Assembly (NCBI GenBank): GCA_030673265.1
Contig: DAOVJK010000062.1
Location: 1 to 12,001 of the forward strand
From: Pseudomonadota bacterium
GTDB lineage: Bacteria > Desulfobacterota > Desulfobulbia > Desulfobulbales > JAGXFP01
Direction of reading: 5' to 3'
DNA length: 12,001 nt
The notes under the pieces are model-generated. The model saw only the letters and a list, made by a program, of their open reading frames with translations. It did not search any database and was not told the DNA's origin. The translations under genes and the position numbers were made by a program. Positions 6,511 to 12,001 of the stretch are shown in pieces (position 1 is the first letter of the stretch; each line of letters starts with the position of its first letter).

Positions 6511-7788
6511 TCATAATGATGCTTTAACCACGGGAATCTCGGCCCAACTCGTGGTGTAGGCAGGCGACTTGTGAGACTGTTTCATCTGCCATGATTGCTT
6601 GAGCCCCTCGACGGCAAACCTTATGGTGTTTCTGCCCCAGGCCTGGTTGATTCTGTCGACGGTTTCCATCAGGGGCAGACTTTCCCGGTTCTCCTGAGCA
6701 AATAAATTCCGTTGCACCCGATCCTGGGGGACAAGCTCGGTCAGCATGACCCCTGCCTTATTGTATTTATAGCCTGGCTTATAAACACGTTCCAGACCTT
6801 GCATGGCGTGTTTGATCATGGTGGGCGTGTAAGAACTGGCTTGCGGCAAAGGGATGGTCATGTTGCCGGAGTATTGGGGGGCGTCTTCCTTGAATCGATT
6901 TGTATAGATAAATACGTGAATGGAATGGGCCGCTGATCTCTGGTCCCGAAGCTTTTTAGCGGCTATTGACACATGGGTTGCGATCGCTTCTTTCAGGTCA
7001 GCCAGTGAACTTATCGGCTGGCCAAATGACCGGGAGCTTATAATGGCTTTCTTGTTCGGCTGAGCACTGTCAAGAGGGATGCAGGACGTGCCGCGCAGCT
7101 CCATGGCGGTCCGCAAGCCCGTCACAGTCAGGTTCTTTCTCAGCCAATTGTCATTGGCGTTCTTCAGCTGGAAAACATTGAGGATGCCCTGCCGGTGCAG
7201 CTTTTCGGCGCTTCTCCGGCCAATTCCCCAAACATCGCCAACGTCTATGGACGAGAGCAGGGCATCAAGCTCATCATGATCGGTGAGGGCAAATACGCCG
7301 CCGTATTTACCATTCTTCTTGGCAACCCTGCCAGCTAACTTGGCAAGGGTTTTGGTTGGAGCGATTCCGACAGAGACCGGAATCCCCACCCACTGTTCGA
7401 CTCTTGCTTTCAGGGATTTTGCGTAGTCGGTCAGGTCCTGGTGATTACTGGCTGGCAATGAGATGAAGGCTTCATCTATTGAGTAGATCTCAACCTCAGG
7501 CTCCATATCCTGTAAGACACTCATCACGCGATGGGACAGGTCGCCATAAAGAGAATAATTGGATGAGAAGACCTGAACATTATGCCTGCGGATCAGCTCC
7601 TTGCTCTTGAAATAGGGGGCGCCCATCGAGATACCAAGGGCTTTGGCTTCGTTGGAGCGAGCCACTATGCAGCCATCATTGTTGGACAGCACAACAATTG
7701 GCTTTTCCTTAAGTTCCGGGCGGAAGAGCCTCTCGCAGGAAGCATAGAAGTTATTGCAATCAACCAGGGCAAATAATTTTTTATTCAT
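6511..7788 (-). CDS. umuC: DNA polymerase V catalytic subunit UmuC
   Basis: Y-family translesion polymerase of 425 residues, matching the roughly 422 of E. coli UmuC. It acts with cleaved UmuD to copy past damaged bases. The N terminus has FALVDCNNFYASCE (catalytic D10), then VVLSNNDGC, SSNYSLYGDLS and YSIDEAF (catalytic D105, E106). The WGIGRRSAEKL helix-hairpin-helix segment follows, and RSFGQPI opens the little-finger domain. RNLF near the C terminus fits a sliding-clamp binding motif. I place the start at the ATG at 7788, where UmuC proteins begin. An upstream in-frame start at 7833 would add 15 residues and overlap umuD. The gap to umuD is eight bases, so the two are cotranscribed and perhaps translationally coupled. 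Confidence 0.95.
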   Translation of the reverse strand: MNKKLFALVDCNNFYASCERLFRPELKEKPIVVLSNNDGCIVARSNEAKALGISMGAPYFKSKELIRRHNVQVFSSNYSLYGDLSHRVMSVLQDMEPEVEIYSIDEAFISLPASNHQDLTDYAKSLKARVEQWVGIPVSVGIAPTKTLAKLAGRVAKKNGKYGGVFALTDHDELDALLSSIDVGDVWGIGRRSAEKLHRQGILNVFQLKNANDNWLRKNLTVTGLRTAMELRGTSCIPLDSAQPNKKAIISSRSFGQPISSLADLKEAIATHVSIAAKKLRDQRSAAHSIHVFIYTNRFKEDAPQYSGNMTIPLPQASSYTPTMIKHAMQGLERVYKPGYKYNKAGVMLTELVPQDRVQRNLFAQENRESLPLMETVDRINQAWGRNTIRFAVEGLKQSWQMKQSHKSPAYTTSWAEIPVVKASL

Positions 7789-7796
7789 CGGGCGGA

Positions 7797-8240
7797 TCAG
7801 AATTGGTGAATTGAACTGGTGACGACTCCCCAAACTTCGCAGGAAGACTCTTCGGTGATCTCTATCGGAGGGTAGTCGGGGTTTTCAGCAACCAGCCGGC
7901 AGGAATAATCATCCCGGAGCATTCTTTTGACCGTGAATTCGCCATCGATAATGGCAATGACGATTTTACCGCTAACCGGCTCAAGAGATCGATCAACGAT
8001 CAAAATGTCGTTATGGTTAATCCCGGCGCCGGTCATGGACTCGCCATTAACTCTGACAAAGAAAGTGGCGGCTGGTTTTTTGATTAACAGCTCATTCAGA
8101 TCGAGTAGTTGCTCAATGTAATCTTCGGCCGGAGAGGGGAATCCTGCCGAAACACCGCAGGAGTAAAAGGGCTGTATTACTGGGGCATTTTGGTTCAAGC
8201 CATATATCCCGGCTATTGAAGAGTCTGCGCTTAAGGGCAT
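7797..8240 (-). CDS. umuD: DNA polymerase V accessory subunit UmuD (self-cleaving)
   Basis: LexA/UmuD-type S24 protease of 147 residues. RecA filaments trigger it to cut itself, and the shortened form then activates UmuC. The cleavage region reads SAGFPSPAEDY, which aligns with the CGFPSP of E. coli UmuD. The cut is therefore expected between A32 and G33, an Ala-Gly bond as in LexA rather than Cys-Gly. The catalytic dyad is S68 (NGESM) and K105 (EFTVKRM). The N-terminal arm is about eight residues longer than in E. coli and has no DNA-binding domain, so it is not LexA. It is the first gene of the operon with umuC, and the ATG at 8240 is the only sensible start. Confidence 0.93.
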   Translation of the reverse strand: MPLSADSSIAGIYGLNQNAPVIQPFYSCGVSAGFPSPAEDYIEQLLDLNELLIKKPAATFFVRVNGESMTGAGINHNDILIVDRSLEPVSGKIVIAIIDGEFTVKRMLRDDYSCRLVAENPDYPPIEITEESSCEVWGVVTSSIHQF

Positions 8241-8266
8241 GGTTTTTTCTTCATCTGATTTTATAA

Positions 8267-8282
8267 GGGAAAGTATCTTCCC
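8267..8282. promoter_or_regulatory. GGGAA-N6-TTCCC inverted repeat upstream of umuD
   Basis: GGGAAAGTATCTTCCC has exact 5-base arms and lies 27 to 42 bases upstream of the umuD start, next to AT-rich hexamers (TATAAA, TATATT read leftward) that could serve as a -10 box. The position suits a damage-inducible operator, but it does not match a LexA box I know, so this is a candidate only. Confidence 0.3.
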
Positions 8283-8521
8283 AATATATGAGGTTTGGGT
8301 GGATTATGCTCGCAGAATGTGAGGGGAGCTGTTCCTAAGATAGCCATCGTGAAACCATAATAATCAGCAGTCTGTCAGTCATTAGTGTGTAAGAAGAGCT
8401 TCTGAATCATGGTGACTGCTCTTTATGAAATAGTAGATGCAACTTCAGGGGGCACCACTTGAGTTGAATCTCTCTCGCCCAAAAGCCAGCGGCAGATTTA
8501 CCTTCTTTTTTGCCAGTCTGC

Positions 8522-8550
8522 TTGACAGAGGGGTGGTTTCCTGAGGTAAT
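8522..8550 (+). promoter_or_regulatory. Candidate promoter of the pcm operon
   Basis: TTGACA (8522-8527) is a perfect -35 box, followed after exactly 17 bases by GGTAAT (8545-8550), which matches four of six -10 positions. It would give a leader of about 100 bases before pcm. Confidence 0.45.
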
Positions 8551-8663
8551 TAAGTTATCCGGGGTTTAGAAGATTACGGCTGACCGGCTTTAATAGATCA
8601 CGAAAAGAGAGTTGTTACGTGTCCCAACGGACAACTTATGAACCCGAACCTTCGGTGACGAAG

Positions 8664-9374
8664 ATGACAAGGTGTTTTGGCGGAATTGTCGTGCGGTTTG
8701 TTGTCTGTTCTCTGTCGTTTTTTCTTCTGGTGGATACCGCTCAGGCGGCAGACTATGAGCGCGCCAGGCTTGAGATGGTCCGCTCTCAGATTGTCTTTCG
8801 CGGCGTACGGGATGAGCCGACTCTCGCTGCGCTAAGCAAGGTGCCGCGCCATAAATTCGTGCCGGAGGAAATGGCGCCTTACGCTTATCAGGACAGGCCC
8901 CTGCCCATCGGTTACGGTCAGACCATCTCGCAACCTTATATCGTCGCTTTAATGACCGAACTACTTGAAGTTGAGCCGGACTTCCGGGTCCTGGAAATCG
9001 GTACTGGGTCCGGTTATCAGGCGGCGGTGTTGGCCGAGATAGTAACTCGGGTTTATACCCTTGAAATTGTTAAAGAATTGGCTGGGGTGGCCAGGAAAAG
9101 ACTCAAGGCAGATTATCCCAATGTTACCGTTATCCATGCCGACGGTTATTTCGGCTGGGAGGATGGGGCGCCATACGATGGTATAATTGTTACCGCCGCA
9201 GCGGAATTTATCCCGCCGGCCCTGATCAGGCAGTTGAAGGAGGGGGGGAAGATGGTCATTCCGGTCGGCTCGCCTTTTGGGGCGCAGTGGTTGACCTTGA
9301 TCAGCAAGGCAGAAGGTGTTTTGACCAGCCAGCGTCTTTTGCCCGTTAGATTTGTCCCCTTTACGCGTCAGTAG
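8664..9374 (+). CDS. pcm: Exported protein-L-isoaspartate O-methyltransferase
   Basis: S-adenosylmethionine-dependent enzyme of 236 residues that methylates L-isoaspartyl residues to start repair of aged proteins. The hallmarks are GYGQTISQPYIVA (83-95, with the active-site Ser at 89), motif I LEIGTGSGYQAA (110-121), an acidic residue at the end of strand 2 (LEIVKEL), and VTAAAEFIPPAL (176-187). The ending VRFVPFTRQ is typical. Unlike the usual cytoplasmic enzyme, it begins with a clear signal-like segment (hydrophobic 8-23, cleavage probably after AQA at 28). I choose the ATG at 8664 for this reason; a GTG at 8619 would add 15 polar residues in front, and neither start has a strong ribosome-binding site. 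The next gene starts only 16 bases later, so the two form an operon. Confidence 0.9.
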   Translation: MTRCFGGIVVRFVVCSLSFFLLVDTAQAADYERARLEMVRSQIVFRGVRDEPTLAALSKVPRHKFVPEEMAPYAYQDRPLPIGYGQTISQPYIVALMTELLEVEPDFRVLEIGTGSGYQAAVLAEIVTRVYTLEIVKELAGVARKRLKADYPNVTVIHADGYFGWEDGAPYDGIIVTAAAEFIPPALIRQLKEGGKMVIPVGSPFGAQWLTLISKAEGVLTSQRLLPVRFVPFTRQ

Positions 9375-9390
9375 ATTGTTCCCTTTGGAT

Positions 9391-11811
9391 ATGGGTACAG
9401 AAACAACCATGACGGACGGCAGCTATAGACGAACGGGCGGGGCGCTTTTCCTGCTGTCAATCGGCATTACGGCTCATCAAATTGCTCTGATGCAGATTCT
9501 CTCCTATGTCCAATGGTATCATTTCGCCTACATGGTAGTAGCTTTGGCCCTCTTGGGCTTTGGCGCCAGCGGCACTTTTTTTGCCCTCTGGCGGCTGCGT
9601 CTCCTGGCAAACAGTGCCCGGCTTCTGCCAATTTTAATGCTGGGCTGCGGCATTAGTTTGGCTTTGGCGACAATCCCTTCTTCCTTGGGGCCTTTGCGGT
9701 TTGATCTCTACCTGTTGTTTGTCGAACCGGCCCAGATCATCCGTCTGGTCGGCGCCTGTTTGTTGTACAGCCTGCCGTTCTTTTTCGGCGGCTTGGCTAT
9801 TGCTCTGGCCCTGACCGTCGGCATTAAACGAACCGGTTTCCTCTACTTTGCCAATCTCAGCGGATCCGGTGCCGGCGCTTTGATTGGTCTGGGGCTGACG
9901 ACCATTATTTTACCTGAACAGTTACCCCCATTGATTGGTCTGTTCCCTGTTGCCGCCGGTCTGTTGCTGCTTCCCTGGTGCAATTGGGGACGGTCGTTTC
10001 TCACTGCGGGGTTGCCCCTTGGTTGTTGCCTGCTCCTCTTTTTTTGCCCCCTGCAATTGCGCCCCTCCCAGTTCAAGGACATCAGCCGCACCATGAATCT
10101 GCCGGGGGCCGAAATCATTGTCCAGCAACCCAACCCGCAAGGTTTTACCCAGGTTGTTGCCGCCGGGGCATTACGGCAGGCGCCCGGGCTTAGTTTTCAA
10201 TATCAGGGCTCGATTCCTAATTACGCCGCTGTCCTGATTAATGGCGATGTTTATGGATCGCTTGCCCGGGTGGACAGCGAACGTCCGGCCTTACTTGATT
10301 ATTCTACCGAGGTTCTCGGCTATCTACTGACCAAGCCTGATGATGTTCTGCTTTTGCGACCCCGGGGCGGAGATCCGATCGAGCACGCCATTTTTCAGGA
10401 GGCGCAGAGAATAGTCGCCGTGGAACCGCACCCTGAGGTCAAGCGGCTCCTGGCACAGGGCGTAGAGGGCTACGCCGGGTATCAATCATATCACCAGCTG
10501 CAACTTATCCAGACCGACCCCCGAGTCTTCCTCGCTGAAACCGGAGGGCAATACGATCTTATTCGCTTTCCGATGGTAGGTGCCTTCGGCAGTAACATCG
10601 GTCTTTATGCCTTAAGCGAACAGTTTTTGTTGACCAGACAGTCATTTGAATTGGCCTGGCAACGCCTTAAGCCGGGTGGGGTCCTAATGGTCAGCACCTG
10701 GATGGATTATCCCGTCAAAAATCCGTTGAAACTCCTGGCCACACTAATTGAAACCGTTGATAACCGTTTAGGGCCAAACGCCTTACGACAGCATATCGTG
10801 GCCCTGCGCAGTTGGGGAATGGTAACCTTTGCTCTCAAAAAAACACCGGTCACCAGCCAAGATGCGATTGTTATCCGTCAACATAGCACCGAACTTGGCT
10901 TTGATCCCCTCCTGTTGCCGGATAGCCGGGCGGCGGAACGGGGCCGTTTTCACCTGTTGCAAGACGATCGGTTTTTTCGGAATATTGAGATGCTGTTCAC
11001 GGAGAGGCGCCAGCAATTATACCAAAGCTATGAATTTAACATCTCACCGGCCACCGATAACCAGCCTTATTTTTCCCAGTTCCTGCGCTTCGGCCGCCTG
11101 GCCTATCTGGCCGAGTTGGTCTCGCTTCGCCAGCTGCCCTTTTTTGAAATGGGCTCGTTTATCCTCGGCATGACTTTGATCATCCTTGTTTTTTTGGCAA
11201 TCGTCCTGATTATTTTGCCGCTCTTTCGCCTGGGCTGGCATCGGGCGGGCTATGTTCGGACATTTGTTTATTTCGGCGGGCTGGGATTGGGTTACATGAT
11301 GATTGAAATTGTTTTCATTCAGAGCCTAACCCTGTTTCTCGGTCATCCGCTCATGGCGGCGGCGACCGTACTCTGCGCCTTGTTGTTTTCTTCGGGATTG
11401 GGCAGCCTCTATTCCGAAAAAATCACTCCCCGGGCCGCGTCCATCCGGTTGATTGCCGGACTCGTCTGTCTATCCATTGTTTTTTACGGGATCATCCTGA
11501 TTATGGCGGGAGGGCTTGCCTGTTCGGGCAATATTGAACTGCGAATTCTGGCGGCTACCTTAGGGATTGCGCCCATCGGTTTTATCCTGGGTATGCCTTT
11601 TCCCCTCGGGTTGCGCCGGTTGCATGAAGATTCCCCTGACCAGATCCCTTGGGCCTGGGGGGTCAACGGCTGTTTGTCCGTAATCGGCCCGGCCCTGGCC
11701 ACCGTGGTTGCGGTGCAATCGGGGTTTCATATGGTATATATCCTGGCTGCCCTTGCCTATTTTGTGGCCTTATGCAGCATGCGGACAGGAGGGGACAGGG
11801 GGAAATTATGA
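9391..11811 (+). CDS. Multi-spanning membrane protein with degenerate spermidine-synthase-like domain
   Basis: Integral membrane protein of 806 residues. About seven hydrophobic segments fill the first 220 residues, beginning GALFLLSIGITAHQIALMQIL. A soluble Rossmann-type methyltransferase/spermidine-synthase-like domain follows (roughly 318-460), then a linker with the family motif TDNQPYFSQF. About six more membrane segments complete it, including GYMMIEIVFIQ, GMPFPLGLRRL and WAWGVNGCLSVIG. The ALSEQFLLTRQSF and LKPGGVLMV stretches link it to the membrane-bound spermidine-synthase-like family. The normal Gly-rich nucleotide loop reads RPRGGDP, and the catalytic Asp region reads YDLIRFPMVG, so polyamine synthesis is unlikely. 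The exact start is uncertain: ATG 9391, ATG 9409 or TTG 9352 are possible and none has a clear ribosome-binding site. It follows pcm by 16 bases. Confidence 0.8.
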   Translation: MGTETTMTDGSYRRTGGALFLLSIGITAHQIALMQILSYVQWYHFAYMVVALALLGFGASGTFFALWRLRLLANSARLLPILMLGCGISLALATIPSSLGPLRFDLYLLFVEPAQIIRLVGACLLYSLPFFFGGLAIALALTVGIKRTGFLYFANLSGSGAGALIGLGLTTIILPEQLPPLIGLFPVAAGLLLLPWCNWGRSFLTAGLPLGCCLLLFFCPLQLRPSQFKDISRTMNLPGAEIIVQQPNPQGFTQVVAAGALRQAPGLSFQYQGSIPNYAAVLINGDVYGSLARVDSERPALLDYSTEVLGYLLTKPDDVLLLRPRGGDPIEHAIFQEAQRIVAVEPHPEVKRLLAQGVEGYAGYQSYHQLQLIQTDPRVFLAETGGQYDLIRFPMVGAFGSNIGLYALSEQFLLTRQSFELAWQRLKPGGVLMVSTWMDYPVKNPLKLLATLIETVDNRLGPNALRQHIVALRSWGMVTFALKKTPVTSQDAIVIRQHSTELGFDPLLLPDSRAAERGRFHLLQDDRFFRNIEMLFTERRQQLYQSYEFNISPATDNQPYFSQFLRFGRLAYLAELVSLRQLPFFEMGSFILGMTLIILVFLAIVLIILPLFRLGWHRAGYVRTFVYFGGLGLGYMMIEIVFIQSLTLFLGHPLMAAATVLCALLFSSGLGSLYSEKITPRAASIRLIAGLVCLSIVFYGIILIMAGGLACSGNIELRILAATLGIAPIGFILGMPFPLGLRRLHEDSPDQIPWAWGVNGCLSVIGPALATVVAVQSGFHMVYILAALAYFVALCSMRTGGDRGKL

Positions 11812-11900
11812 ATATGATAGTAAGATGATTTCAATCAAAGGGTTACCGGTTATCTGCCAACGAAAAAGATTTCTATTCGTTAAATTTGACCAGTGAAACT

Positions 11901-11917
11901 CTAGCCCGCATATTTCA
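11901..11917 (-). repeat. Right copy of the 17-base terminal inverted repeat
   Basis: CTAGCCCGCATATTTCA is the inverted counterpart of 9-25 (16 of 17 bases). It lies 90 bases past the end of the membrane-protein gene, in a stretch with no gene, and is itself flanked by GTGAAA and TTTCAC arms (11893-11898, 11913-11918). The sequence beyond it to the window edge shows no start of a recognisable gene. Confidence 0.45.
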
Positions 11918-12001
11918 CCAGTCGAGATGCCCGATTGCGGCAAGCTCGATAGGCAAAGTATGATGTTTTCAGCAGGTAAGCGGCCAGAGGGAGACTCCGA
12001 T

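Larger units (their letters stand above)
8241..8663. other. Divergent regulatory region between umuD and pcm
   Basis: No gene was seen in this 423-base stretch. It must drive umuDC leftward and pcm rightward. An inverted repeat at 8267-8282 and a candidate rightward promoter at 8522-8550 are the recognisable elements. I found no site of the E. coli LexA type (CTGT-N8-ACAG). Confidence 0.5.

Noticed and set aside
7789..7833. An N-terminal extension of UmuC starting at 7833
   Set aside because: It would overlap the end of umuD by 37 bases, and UmuC proteins begin at the FALVD segment, which fits the ATG at 7788.
1..12001. CRISPR array, tRNA, rRNA, prophage, toxin-antitoxin or defence genes
   Set aside because: I saw no regularly spaced repeats, RNA-gene signatures, or proteins of these types in either strand.

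Overview
The window looks like a piece of chromosome from a Gram-negative anaerobic or facultative bacterium. The evidence is an outer-membrane beta-barrel protein with a signal peptide, two exported NosL-type proteins, an exported isoaspartyl methyltransferase, and a membrane-embedded spermidine-synthase-like protein. The overall flavour is Desulfobacterota (former Deltaproteobacteria), but that is an inference from gene content, not a proof. No rRNA, tRNA, CRISPR array, phage gene or intact transposase is visible.

Layout, left to right. The minus strand at 125-2551 carries one large cytoplasmic phosphorelay hybrid kinase (REC-HisKA-HATPase-REC-REC-HPt). A 528-base gap follows, holding a near-perfect palindrome (2701-2724) and what looks like the 3' remnant of a lost gene (about 2818-2991). 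On the plus strand come a PnbA/NfnB-type nitroreductase (3080-3742) and a pair of NosL-like, Cys-rich exported proteins (3936-4385 and 4566-4994). The NosL pair has a good candidate promoter, palindromic operator-like sites and a far-downstream terminator (5172-5207). A gene-poor stretch (4995-5558) separates these from a minus-strand beta-barrel protein (5559-6227). The minus-strand umuDC operon follows (umuC 6511-7788, umuD 7797-8240), with a clear rho-independent terminator behind umuC. A 423-base divergent region leads to the plus-strand pair pcm (8664-9374) and a large multi-spanning membrane protein with a degenerate spermidine-synthase domain (9391-11811).

Functional reading. umuD and umuC together make a translesion DNA polymerase V, switched on by UmuD self-cleavage. 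The two NosL-like proteins probably handle copper or another thiophilic metal in the periplasm, but no nos gene cluster is present here. The pcm/membrane-protein pair is probably cotranscribed and points to an envelope-located methyltransferase function. The hybrid kinase has no output partner in the window.

The most unusual structural signal is a 17-base inverted repeat with one mismatch at the two extreme ends of the window (9-25 and 11901-11917). It resembles the end of a dispersed or insertion-sequence repeat. No single undescribed defence or mobile system is evident; the best leads are the orphan NosL pair with its shared operator-like sites and the exported Pcm/degenerate spermidine-synthase pair.
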